DNA from: Utricularia gibba | Taxonomy: Eukaryota; Streptophyta; Magnoliopsida; Lamiales; Lentibulariaceae | Reading direction: 5' to 3' | Length of the DNA: 21,410 nucleotides | Assembly (NCBI GenBank): GCA_002189035.1 | Contig: NEEC01000174.1 | Coordinates: 1 to 21,410 of the forward strand | Part shown: positions 8,425 through 18,475 of the stretch, one piece after another | How the letters are laid out: each line of letters starts with the position of its first letter | Position numbering within the stretch: position 1 is the first letter of the stretch | The notes under the pieces: generated by a model | Told to the model about the DNA's origin: nothing | Database searches by the model: none | The model's input: only the letters and a program-made list of their open reading frames with translations | Made by a program: the position numbers and the translations under genes

Positions 8425-8954
8425 ATGGTGTATGGGAATGGTGTATCAAGAATCAGAAGTATCATGGCAACTAATTGCATCAATCAACAGCCAAAACATA
8501 TGGTGTCAAACTTCATCGGATATGCGATCAAGATGGAAAAAAGTCACATGTTACATCATGAATTTCGTGGCATCACTTATCCCAACACTATTATACTCCA
8601 GGTACGCAAAAATGTTTACTTTTAACGAATCCAGTGCACGTGTGATTTTTCGGCTGCACCCCGAATGGTGATGCGCAATGAAATGACTATGTCGCACATC
8701 CTGGTCCACGAAGCACCTCTTCCAAAACATGCAGATGCTAACTCTTCATAGCACACCATTGGGAAGCCCTATTCGTGCTCCAAGTAGTATAATTTGGAGT
8801 TACGTTTGTCCATAACTGTGGACATATTAAAAACAAACCACAACGAAAAGTGTCTTACGTGTCCTTCCTTGGTGGCTGCGTTTAATAATGTGCTTCTCGT
8901 TCTCGAAATTGATGCAAATATACACGGCAAAAGAATCAAATAGCCACTAGAGAC
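8425..8954 (+). repeat. Satellite unit U16
   Basis: The length is 530 bp. s1 = T, s2 = CA, s3 = A6, s4 = C, s5 = 4C, s6 = T. It has TGTCCATAAC. It shares its right-half variants with U15, but its left half (s4, s5) belongs to the other class. That mosaic is what exchange between units would produce. Confidence 0.96.
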
Positions 8955-9483
8955 ATGGTGTATGGGAATGGTGTATCAAGAATCAGAAGTATCATGGCAA
9001 CTAATTGCATCAATCAACAGCCAAAACATATGGTGTCAAACTTCATCGGATATGCGATCAAGATGGAAAAAGTCACATGTTACATCATGAATTTCGTGGC
9101 ATCACTTATCCCAACACTATTATACTCCAGGTACGCAAAAATGTTTACTTTTAACGAATCCAGTGCACGTGTGATTTTTAGGCTGCACCCGAATGGTGAT
9201 GCGCAATGAAATGACTATGTCGCACATCCTGTCACGAAGCACCTCTTCCAAAACATGCAGATGCTAACTCTTCATAGCACACCATTGGGAAGCCCTATTC
9301 GTGCTCCAAGTAGTATAATTTGGAGTTACGTTTGTCCCATAACTGTGGACATATTAAAAACAAACCACAACGAAAAGTGTCTTACGTGTCCTTCCTTGGT
9401 GGCTGCGTTTAATAATGTGCTTCTCGTTCTCGAAATTGATGCAAATGGATACACGGCAAAAGAATCAAATAGCCACTAGAGAC
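8955..9483 (+). repeat. Satellite unit U17
   Basis: The length is 529 bp. s1 = T, s2 = CA, s3 = A5, s4 = A, s5 = 3C, s6 = TGG. It has CCTGTCACG. It is close to U14, three units upstream. Confidence 0.96.
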
Positions 9484-9988
9484 ATGGTGTATGGGAATGG
9501 TGTATCAAGAATCAGAAGTATCATGGCAACTAATTGATCAATCAACAGCCAAAACATATGGTGTCAAACTTCATCGGATATGCGATCAAGATGGAAAAAA
9601 GTCACATGTTACATCATGAATTTCGTGGCATCACTTATCCCAACACTATTATACTCCAGGTACGCAAAAATGTTTACTTTTAACGAATCCAGTGCACGTG
9701 TGATTTTTAGGCTGCACCCGAATGGTGATGCGCAATGAAATGACTATGTCGCACATCCTGGTCACGAAGCACCTCTTCCAAAACATGCAGATCCTAACTC
9801 TTCAGCACACCATTGGGAAGCCCTATTCGTGCTCCAAGTAGTATAATTTGGAGTTACGTTTGTCCATAACTGTGGACATATTAAAAACAAACCACAACGA
9901 AAAGTGTCTTACGTGTCCTTCCTTGGTGGCTGCGTTTACTTCTCGTTCTCGAAATTGATGCACACGGCAACAAATAGCCACTAGAGAC
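9484..9988 (+). repeat. Satellite unit U18, shortened by small deletions
   Basis: The length is 505 bp. s1 = T, s2 = deletion (ATTGATCAATC), s3 = A6, s4 = A, s5 = 3C. It has CCTGGTCACG and GATCCTAAC. ATAG is missing after CTCTTC near 9804. GCGTTTACTTCTCG near 9931 has lost the AATAATGTG stretch. The s6 region is collapsed to GATGCACACGGCAACAAATAG near 9957-9977, removing s6 itself. All losses are internal and the order is kept. Confidence 0.94.
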
Positions 9989-10492
9989 ATGGTGTATGGG
10001 AAATCAAGAATCAGAAGTATCATGGCAACTAATTGAATCAATCAACAGCCAAAACATATGTGTCAAACTTCATCGGATATGCGATCAAGATGGAAAAAAG
10101 TCACATGTTACATCATGAATTTCGTGGCATCACTTATCCCAACACTATTATACTCCAGGTACGCAACGAATCCAGTGCACGTGTGATTTTTCGGCTGCAC
10201 CCCGAATGGTGATGCGCAATGAAATGACTATGTCGCACATCACGAAGCACCTCTTCCAAAACATGCAGATGCTAACTCTTCATAGCACACCATTGGGAAG
10301 CCCTATTCGTGCTCCAAGTAGTATAATTTGGAGTTACGTTTGTCCCATAACTGTGGACATATTAAAAACAAACCACAACGAAAAGTGTCTTACGTGTCCT
10401 TCCTTGGTGGCTGCGTTTAATAATGTGCTTCTCGTTCTCGAAATTGATGCAAATGGGATACACGGCAAAAGAATCAAATAGCCACTAGAGAC
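9989..10492 (+). repeat. Satellite unit U19, shortened by small deletions
   Basis: The length is 504 bp. The first block reads TATGGGAAATCAAGAATC, having lost GGTG(C/T) and so the s1 site. s2 = AA, s3 = A6, s4 = C, s5 = 4C, s6 = TGGG. It has ATATGTGTC as in U9. GGTACGCAACGAATCC near 10158 has lost the A5-TGTTTACTTTT stretch, and CACATCACGAAG near 10227 has lost CTGGTCC. Confidence 0.94.
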
Positions 10493-11022
10493 ATGGTGTA
10501 TGGGAATGGTGCATCAAGAATCAGAAGTATCATGGCAACTAATTGATCAATCAACAGCCAAAACATATGGTCAAACTTCATCGGATATGCGATCAAGATG
10601 GAAAAAAGTCACATGTTACATCATGAATTTCGTGGCATCACTTATCCCAACACTATTATACTCCAGGTACGCAAAAATGTTTACTTTTAACGAATCCAGT
10701 GCACGTGTGATTTTTCGGCTGCACCCCGAATGGTGATGCGCAATGAAATGACTATGTCGCACATCCTGGTCCACGAAGCACCTCTTCCAAAACATGCAGA
10801 TGCTAACTCTTCATAGCACACCATTGGGAAGCCCTATTCGTGCTCCAAGTAGTATAATTTGGAGTTACGTTTGTCCCATAACTGTGGACATATTAAAAAC
10901 AAACCACAACGAAAAGTGTCTTACGTGTCCTTCCTTGGTGGCTGCGTTTAATAATGTGCTTCTCGTTCTCGAAATTGATGCAAATGGATACACGGCAAAA
11001 GAATCAAATAGCCACTAGAGAC
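10493..11022 (+). repeat. Satellite unit U20
   Basis: The length is 530 bp. s1 = C, s2 = deletion, s3 = A6, s4 = C, s5 = 4C, s6 = TGG. It has ATATGGTCAAAC (two bases fewer). It is one of only two interior units (with U25) between U3 and U33 that carry s1 = C. Confidence 0.96.
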
Positions 11023-11552
11023 ATGGTGTATGGGAATGGTGTATCAAGAATCAGAAGTATCATGGCAACTAATTGCATCAATCAACAGCCAAAACATATG
11101 GTGTCAAACTTCATCGGATATGCGATCAAGATGGAAAAAGTCACATGTTACATCATGAATTTCGTGGCATCACTTATCCCAACACTATTATACTCCAGGT
11201 ACGCAAAAATGTTTACTTTTAACGAATCCAGTGCACGTGTGATTTTTCGGCTGCACCCCGAATGGTGATGCGCAATGAAATGACTATGTCGCACATCCTG
11301 GTCCACGAAGCACCTCTTCCAAAACATGCAGATGCTAACTCTTCATAGCACACCATTGGGAAGCCCTATTCGTGCTCCAAGTAGTATAATTTGGAGTTAC
11401 GTTTGTCCCATAACTGTGGACATATTAAAAACAAACCACAACGAAAAGTGTCTTACGTGTCCTTCCTTGGTGGCTGCGTTTAATAATGTGCTTCTCGTTC
11501 TCGAAATTGATGCAAAGATACACGGCAAAAGAATCAAATAGCCACTAGAGAC
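11023..11552 (+). repeat. Satellite unit U21
   Basis: The length is 530 bp. s1 = T, s2 = CA, s3 = A5, s4 = C, s5 = 4C, s6 = G. Otherwise it is standard. Confidence 0.96.
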
Positions 11553-12178
11553 ATGGTGTATGGGAATGGTGTATCAAGAATCAGAAGTATCATGGCAACT
11601 AATTGCATCAATCAACAGCCAAAACATATGGTGTCAAACTTCATCGGATATGCGATCAAGATGGAAAAAAGTCACATGTTACATCATGAATTTCGTGGCA
11701 TCACTTATCCCAACACTATTATACTCCAGGTACGCAAAAATGTTTACTTTTAACGAATCCAGTGCACGTGTGATTTTTAGGCTGCACCCGAATGGTGATG
11801 CGCAATGAAATGACTATGTCGCACATCCTGACGAAGCACCTCTTCCAAAACATGCAGATGCATATAAACATGTCGAAAAGTGTCTTACGTGTCCTTCCTT
11901 GGTGGCTGCGTTTAATAACCTCCCACTCCATCAAGAATCATGGCAGATGCTAACTCATTCGATAGCACACCATGAATGGGAAGCCCTAGTTCGTGCTCCA
12001 ATCCTGTCCAGTATAATGGGAGTATACGTTTGTCCCATAACTGTGGACATATTAAAAACAAACCACAACGAAAAGTGTCTTACGTGTCCTTCCTTGGTGG
12101 CTGCGTTTAATAATGTGCTTCTCGTTCTCGAAATTGATGCAAAATACACGGCAAAAGAATCAAATAGCCACTAGAGAC
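11553..12178 (+). repeat. Satellite unit U22, enlarged to 626 bp by an internal partial duplication
   Basis: The left 300 bp are standard (s1 = T, s2 = CA, s3 = A6, s4 = A, s5 = 3C). After GCAGATGC near 11860 there is an extra copy, at 11874-11918, of the segment that runs from CGAAAAGTGTC to TTTAATAA. A fragment of the unit start (CATCAAGAATCATGGCA) follows at 11929-11945. The normal path then resumes with small insertions, including ATCCTGTCC inside the first dyad near 12001, until about 12030. s6 is empty (GCAAAATACACGG). Confidence 0.92.
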
Positions 12179-12707
12179 ATGGTGTATGGGAATGGTGTAT
12201 CAAGAATCAGAAGTATCATGGCAACTAATTGCATCAATCAACAGCCAAAACATATGGTGTCAAACTTCATCGGATATGCGATCAAGATGGAAAAAAGTCA
12301 CATGTTACATCATGAATTTCGTGGCATCACTTATCCCAACACTATTATACTCCAGGTACGCAAAAATGTTTACTTTTAACGAATCCAGTGCACGTGTGAT
12401 TTTTCGGCTGCACCCGAATGGTGATGCGCAATGAAATGACTATGTCGCACATCCTGGTCACGAAGCACCTCTTCCAAAACATGCAGATGCTAACTCTTCA
12501 TAGCACACCATTGGGAAGCCCTATTCGTGCTCCAAGTAGTATAATTTGGAGTTACGTTTGTCCATAACTGGACATATTAAAAACAAACCACAACGAAAAG
12601 TGTCTTACGTGTCCTTCCTTGGTGGCTGCGTTTAATAATGTGCTTCTCGTTCTCGAAATTGATGCAAATGGGATACACGGCAAAAGAATCAAATAGCCAC
12701 TAGAGAC
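12179..12707 (+). repeat. Satellite unit U23
   Basis: The length is 529 bp. s1 = T, s2 = CA, s3 = A6, s4 = C, s5 = 3C, s6 = TGGG. It has CCTGGTCACG and TGTCCATAACTGGAC; the latter shortens the loop of the second dyad and keeps its stem. Confidence 0.95.
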
Positions 12708-12980
12708 ATGGTGTATGGGAATGGTGTCAAGAATCAGAAGTATCATCAGATCAGTATCAAACTGGCATCACACATACATCATGAATTTCGTGGCATCACT
12801 TATCCCAACAGGTACGCAAAACTTTTATCCAGTGCACGTGTGCTTCTCTATGTTATGCAGAACTCATAGCATTGGAAGCCCTATAAAGTCATAACACATA
12901 TTAAAAACAAACCACAACGAAAAGTGTCTTACGTGTCCTTCCTTGGTGGCTGCGTTTAATAATGATGCTTTCGTAGAGAC
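12708..12980 (+). repeat. Satellite unit U24, collapsed to 273 bp
   Basis: The unit start is recognisable, as are CATCATGAATTTCGTGGCAT (12778-12797), GGTACGCAAAA, ATCCAGTGCACGTGTG and AAAAACAAACCACAACG, all in normal order. The stretches between them are missing or reduced to a few bases. GTCACATG, s3-s5, both dyads and s6 are gone. From about 12900 to 12962 the sequence is again almost consensus. The join GATGCTTTCGTAGAGACATGG leads straight into U25. Confidence 0.88.
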
Positions 12981-13519
12981 ATGGTGTATGGGAATGGTGC
13001 ATCAAGAATCAGAAGTATCATGGCAACTAATTGAATCAATCAACAGCCAAAACATATGGTGTCAAACTTCATCGGATATGCGATCAAGATGGAAAAAAGT
13101 CACATGTTACATCATGAATTTCGTGGCATCACTTATCCCAACACTATTATACTCCAGGTACGCAAAAATGTTTACTTTTAACGAATCCAGTGCACGTGTG
13201 ATTTTTCGGCTGCACCCCGAATGGTGATGCGCAATGAAATGACTATGTCGCACATCCTGGTCCACCTCACCAAAATCTTCATGCAGGCTAACTGCATAAC
13301 ACACATCATCGTGGCATCAGCACTATTTGCTCAAAGCCCTATTCGGTTCTAAGTAGTCCCTATAACGTTTGTCCCATAACTGGACATATTAAAAACAAAC
13401 CACAACGAAAAGTGTCTTACGTGTCCTTCCTTGGTGGCTGCGTTTAATAATGTGCTTCTCGTTCTCGAAATTGATGCAAATGGGATACACGGCAAAAGAA
13501 TCAAATAGCCACTAGAGAC
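12981..13519 (+). repeat. Satellite unit U25, with a scrambled internal patch
   Basis: The length is 539 bp. s1 = C, s2 = AA, s3 = A6, s4 = C, s5 = 4C, s6 = TGGG. From about 13266 to 13383 the expected CCACGAAGCACC...GGAGTTACG segment is replaced by a patch holding only short pieces of it (AAAATCTTCATGCAGGCTAA, AAGCCCTATTCG, AAGTAGT). The patch includes CATCGTGGCATCA, which belongs to another part of the unit. Both sides are clean. Confidence 0.9.
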
Positions 13520-14048
13520 ATGGTGTATGGGAATGGTGTATCAAGAATCAGAAGTATCATGGCAACTAATTGCATCAATCAACAGCCAAAACATATGGTG
13601 TCAAACTTCATCGGATATGCGATCAAGATGGAAAAAGTCACATGTTACATCATGAATTTCGTGGCATCACTTATCCCAACACTATTATACTCCAGGTACG
13701 CAAAAATGTTTACTTTTAACGAATCCAGTGCACGTGTGATTTTTAGGCTGCACCCGAATGGTGATGCGCAATGAAATGACTATGTCGCACATCCTGGTCC
13801 ACGAAGCACCTCTTCCAAAACATGCAGATGCTAACTCTTCATAGCACACCATTGGGAAGCCCTATTCGTGCTCCAAGTAGTATAATTTGGAGTTACGTTT
13901 GTCCCATAACTGACATATTAAAAACAAACCACAACGAAAAGTGTCTTACGTGTCCTTCCTTGGTGGCTGCGTTTAATAATGTGCTTCTCGTTCTCGAAAT
14001 TGATGCAAACAAGATACACGGCAAAAGAATCAAATAGCCACTAGAGAC
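13520..14048 (+). repeat. Satellite unit U26
   Basis: The length is 529 bp. s1 = T, s2 = CA, s3 = A5, s4 = A, s5 = 3C, s6 = CAAG. It has CCCATAACTGACAT, which shortens the second dyad's stem to TGTC/GACA. It is a clean unit between two disturbed ones. Confidence 0.95.
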
Positions 14049-14334
14049 ATGGTGTATGGGAATGGTGTATCAAGAATCAGAAGTATCATGGCAACTAATT
14101 GCATCAATCAACAGCCAAAACATATGGTGTCAAACTTCATCGGATATGCGATCAAGATGGAAAAAACATGTTACATCATGTTTATGGTACGCACTCGAAT
14201 GTGCACGTCTGCAAATTGATGCGCAATGAAATGACTATGTCGCACATCCTGGTCAAGCACGCAGAGCACATTTATTCGAAAGTAGCATAACTGTGGACAG
14301 AAAAGTGTCTTACAATGTGCACACACGTGGAGAC
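14049..14334 (+). repeat. Satellite unit U27, collapsed to 286 bp
   Basis: The first 115 bp are consensus (s1 = T, s2 = CA). From about 14163 the sequence is a condensed series of unit fragments in order: ACATGTTACATCATG, GGTACGCA, CGAATGTGCACGT, GATGCGCAATGAAATGACTATG, CATCCTGGTCAAGCAC, GCATAACTGTGGACA, GAAAAGTGTCTTAC, AATGTGC. GTCACATG and both dyads are lost. Confidence 0.88.
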
Positions 14335-14724
14335 ATGGTGTATCGAATCAGAAGTATCATGCAACCAATTATTGTGGATATGCGATCAAGATGCACATGT
14401 TACATCATGCGTGGCAGGTTGTTTACGTTCTGCACCTGGTGATGCGCAATGAAATGACTATGTCGCACATCCTGGTCACGAAGCACCTCTTCCAAAACAT
14501 GCAGATGCTAACTCTTCATAGCACACCATTGGGAAGCCCTATTCGTGCTCCAAGTAGTATAATTTGGAGTTACGTTTGTCCCATAACTGTGGACATATTA
14601 AAAACAAACCACAACGAAAAGTGTCTTACGTGTCCTTCCTTGGTGGCTGCGTTTAATAATGTGCTTCTCGTTCTCGAAATTGATGCAAAATACACGGCAA
14701 AAGAATCAAATAGCCACTAGAGAC
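14335..14724 (+). repeat. Satellite unit U28, shortened to 390 bp
   Basis: The left part (14335-14440) is condensed: TATCGAATCAGAAGTATCATG, GGATATGCGATCAAGATG, CACATGTTACATCATGCGTGGCA, then GTTTACGTTCTGCACC. From GTGATGCGCAATGAAATGAC near 14440 it is fully consensus, with CCTGGTCACG and an empty s6. The collapse that began in U27 therefore ends abruptly inside this unit. Confidence 0.9.
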
Positions 14725-15253
14725 ATGGTGTATGGGAATGGTGTATCAAGAATCAGAAGTATCATGGCAACTAATTGCATCAATCAACAGCCAAAACATA
14801 TGGTGTCAAACTTCATCGGATATGCGATCAAGATGGAAAAAAGTCACATGTTACATCATGAATTTCGTGGCATCACTTATCCCAACACTATTATACTCCA
14901 GGTACGCAAAAATGTTTACTTTTAACGAATCCAGTGCACGTGTGATTTTTCGGCTGCACCCCGAATGGTGATGCGCAATGAAATGACTATGTCGCACATC
15001 CTGGTCCACGAAGCACCTCTTCCAAAACATGCAGATGCTAACTCTTCATAGCACACCATTGGGAAGCCCTATTCGTGCTCCAAGTAGTATAATTTGGAGT
15101 TACGTTTGTCCCATAACTGGACATATTAAAAACAAACCACAACGAAAAGTGTCTTACGTGTCCTTCCTTGGTGGCTGCGTTTAATAATGTGCTTCTCGTT
15201 CTCGAAATTGATGCAAAGATACACGGCAAAAGAATCAAATAGCCACTAGAGAC
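14725..15253 (+). repeat. Satellite unit U29
   Basis: The length is 529 bp. s1 = T, s2 = CA, s3 = A6, s4 = C, s5 = 4C, s6 = G. It has CCCATAACTGGACAT, a shorter loop of the second dyad with the stem kept. Confidence 0.95.
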
Positions 15254-15785
15254 ATGGTGTATGGGAATGGTGTATCAAGAATCAGAAGTATCATGGCAAC
15301 TAATTGATCAATCAACAGCCAAAACATATGGTGTCAAACTTCATCGGATATGCGATCAAGATGGAAAAAGTCACATGTTACATCATGAATTTCGTGGCAT
15401 CACTTATCCCAACACTATTATACTCCAGGTACGCAAAAATGTTTACTTTTAACGAATCCAGTGCACGTGTGATTTTTCGGCTGCACCCCGAATGGTGATG
15501 CGCAATGAAATGACTATGTCGCACATCCTGGTCCACGAAGCACCTCTTCCAAAACATGCAGATGCTAACTCTTCATAGCACACCATTGGGAAGCCCTATT
15601 CGTGCTCCAAGTAGTATAATTTGGAGTTACGTTTGTCCCATAACTGTGGACATATTAAAAACAAACCACAACGAAAAGTGTCTTACGTGTCCTTCCTTGG
15701 TGGCTGCGTTTAATAATGTGCTTCTCGTTCTCGAAATTGATGCAAACAAGATACACGGCAAAAGAATCAAATAGCCACTAGAGAC
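15254..15785 (+). repeat. Satellite unit U30
   Basis: The length is 532 bp. s1 = T, s2 = deletion, s3 = A5, s4 = C, s5 = 4C, s6 = CAAG. It is otherwise standard. Confidence 0.96.
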
Positions 15786-16323
15786 ATGGTGTATGGGAAT
15801 GGTGTATCAAGAATCAGAAGTATCATGGCAACTAATTGCATCAATCAACAGCCAAAACATATGGTGTCAAACTTCATCGGATATGCGATCAAGATGGAAA
15901 AAAGTCACATGTTACATCATGAATTTCGTGGCATCACTTATCCCAACACTATTATACTCCAGGTACGCAAAAATGTTTACTTTTAACGAATCCAGTGCAC
16001 GTGTGATTTTTAGGCTGCACCCCGAATGGTGATGCGCAATGAAATGACTATGTCGCACATCCTGGTCACGAAGCACCTCTTCCAAAACATGCAGATGCTA
16101 ACTCTTCATAGCACACCATTGGGAAGCCCTATTCGTGCTCCAAGTAGTATAATTTGGAGTTACGTTTGTCCCATAACTGTGGACATATTAAAAACAAACC
16201 ACAACGAAAAGTGTCTTACGTGTCCTTCCTTGGTGGCTGCGTTTAATAATGTGCTTCTAGCGAGACATTCTCGAAATTGATGCAAGATACAGGCGGCAAA
16301 AGAATCAAATAGCCACTAGAGAC
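15786..16323 (+). repeat. Satellite unit U31, disturbed at its right end
   Basis: The length is 538 bp. s1 = T, s2 = CA, s3 = A6, s4 = A, s5 = 4C. It has CCTGGTCACG. Near 16255-16295 the CTTCTCGTTCTCGAAATTG stretch is interrupted by TAGCGAGACA, and the s6 region reads GCAAGATACAGGCGGC. This is the start of the second disturbed zone. Confidence 0.94.
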
Positions 16324-16900
16324 ATGGTGTATGGGAATGGTGTATCAAGAAGGTATCATGGCATGTAAACAACAATCATGCCAAAACATATTGTGTCAAC
16401 TTCATCGGATATGCGATCAAGATGGAAAAAAGTCACATGTTACATCATGAATTTCGTGGCATCACTTATCCCAACACTATTAGGTACGCAAAAATCGAAT
16501 CACGTGTGACTGCAAAAAATGAAATTTCGCACATCCATGCAGATAACTCTTCATAGCACACCATTGGGAAGCCCTTCGTGCTGTAGTTTTTCGTTTGCTG
16601 CACCCGAATGGTGATAAATTGAAATGACTATGTCGCACATCCTGTCAATCAACGAAGCACCTCTTCCAAAACATGCAGATGCTAACTCTTCATAGCACAC
16701 CATTGGGAAGCCCTATTCGTGCTCCAAGTTGTATAATTTGGAGTTACGTTTGTCCCATAACTGCGGACATATTAAAAACAAACCACAACGAAAAGTGTCT
16801 TACGTGTCCTTCCTTGGTGGCTGCGTTTAATAATGTGCTTCTCGTTCTCGAAATTGATGCAAATGATACACGGCAAAAGAATCAAATAGCCACTAGAGAC
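16324..16900 (+). repeat. Satellite unit U32, 577 bp, condensed copy followed by a repeated segment
   Basis: s1 = T. The s2 region is scrambled (CATGTAAACAACAATCATGCC near 16362). A condensed run follows from about 16482 to 16600, including TTAGGTACGCAAAAATCGAATCACGTGTGACTGC, GCACATCCATGCAGATAACTC and a first pass through CACACCATTGGGAAGCCC that lacks the dyad. The path then steps back to CTGCACCCGAATGGTGAT near 16599 and reads through the same region again in near-consensus form. s6 = TG. The second dyad's loop carries C for T (CTGCGGACA). Confidence 0.9.
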
Positions 16901-17422
16901 ATGGTGTATGGGAATGTGTATCAAGAATCAGAAGTATCATGGCAACTAATTGCATCAATCAACAGCCAAAACATATGGTGTCAAACTTCATCGGATATGC
17001 GATCAAGATGGAAAAAGTCACATGTTACATCATGAATTTCGTGGCATCACTTATCCCAACACTATTATACACCAGGTACGCAAAATGTTTACTTTTAACG
17101 AATCCAGTGCACGTGTGATTTTTCGGCTGCACCCCGAATGGTGATGCGCAATGAAATGACTATGTCGCACATCCTGGTCCACGAAGCACCTCTTCCAAAA
17201 TGCAGAAACTCTTCATAGCACACCATTGGGAAGCATTCGTGCTCCAAGTAGTATAATTTGGAGTTACGTTTGTCCCATAACTGTGGACATATTAAAAACA
17301 AACCACAACGAAAAGTGTCTTACGTGTCCTTCCTTGGTGGCTGCGTTTAATAATGTGCTTCTCGTTCTCGAAATTGATGCAAACAAGATACACGGCAAAA
17401 GAATCAAATAGCCACTAGAGAC
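16901..17422 (+). repeat. Satellite unit U33
   Basis: The length is 522 bp. s1 = T (GGAATGTGTATC, one G lost), s2 = CA, s3 = A5, s4 = C, s5 = 4C, s6 = CAAG. It has TACACCAGG (A for T), which recurs only in U41, plus GCAAAATG, CCAAAATGCAGAAACTC and GGGAAGCATTCG. It is the last slightly eroded unit of the second disturbed zone. Confidence 0.95.
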
Positions 17423-17944
17423 ATGGTGTATGGGAATGGTGCATCAAGAATCAGAAGTATCATGGCAACTAATTGCATCAATCAACAGCCAAAACACAAA
17501 CTTCATCGGATATGCGATCAAGATGGAAAAAGTCACATGTTACATCATGAATTTCGTGGCATCACTTATCCCAACACTATTATACTCCAGGTACGCAAAA
17601 ATGTTTACTTTTAACGAATCCAGTGCACGTGTGATTTTTAGGCTGCACCCAATGGTGATGCGCAATGAAATGACTATGTCGCACATCCTGGTCCACGAAG
17701 CACCTCTTCCAAAACATGCAGATGCTAACTCTTCATAGCACACCATTGGGAAGCCCTATTCGTGCTCCAAGTAGTATAATTGGAGTTACGTTTGTCCCAT
17801 AACTGTGGACATATTAAAAACAAACCACAACGAAAAGTGTCTTACGTGTCCTTCCTTGGTGGCTGCGTTTAATAATGTGCTTCTCGTTCTCGAAATTGAT
17901 GCAAATGGGATACACGGCAAAAGAATCAAATAGCCACTAGAGAC
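17423..17944 (+). repeat. Satellite unit U34
   Basis: The length is 522 bp. s1 = C, s2 = CA, s3 = A5, s4 = A, s6 = TGGG. It has AAAACACAAACTTC (a 10-base-scale loss of TATGGTGT), CACCCAATGG (G lost at s5) and GTATAATTGGAG as in U7. Confidence 0.95.
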
Positions 17945-18475
17945 ATGGTGTATGGGAATGGTGTATCAAGAATCAGAAGTATCATGGCAACTAATTGAAT
18001 CAATCAACAGCCAAAACATATGGTGTCAAACTTCATCGGATATGCGATCAAGATGGAAAAAAGTCACATGTTACATCATGAATTTCGTGGCATCACTTAT
18101 CCCAACACTATTATACTCCAGGTACGCAAAAATGTTTACTTTTAACGAATCCAGTGCACGTGTGATTTTTAGGCTGCACCCCGAATGGTGATGCGCAATG
18201 AAATGACTATGTCGCACATCCTGGTCCACGAAGCACCTCTTCCAAAACATGCAGATGCTAACTCTTCATAGCACACCATTGGGAAGCCCTATTCGTGCTC
18301 CAAGTAGTATAATTTGGAGTTACGTTTGTCCCATAACTGTGGACATATTAAAAACAAACCACAACGAAAAGTGTCTTACGTGTCCTTCCTTGGTGGCTGC
18401 GTTTAATGTGCTTCTCGTTCTCGAAATTGATGCAAATGGGATACACGGCAAAAGAATCAAATAGCCACTAGAGAC
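17945..18475 (+). repeat. Satellite unit U35
   Basis: The length is 531 bp. s1 = T, s2 = AA, s3 = A6, s4 = A, s5 = 4C, s6 = TGGG. It has GTTTAATGTG, one TAA fewer than GTTTAATAATGTG, a three-base slippage. Confidence 0.96.

Noticed and set aside
12708-14450. A unique gene or inserted element between satellite blocks
   Set aside because: Almost every stretch of the disturbed zone can be matched to pieces of the same repeat in order; no foreign sequence longer than a few tens of bases remains.
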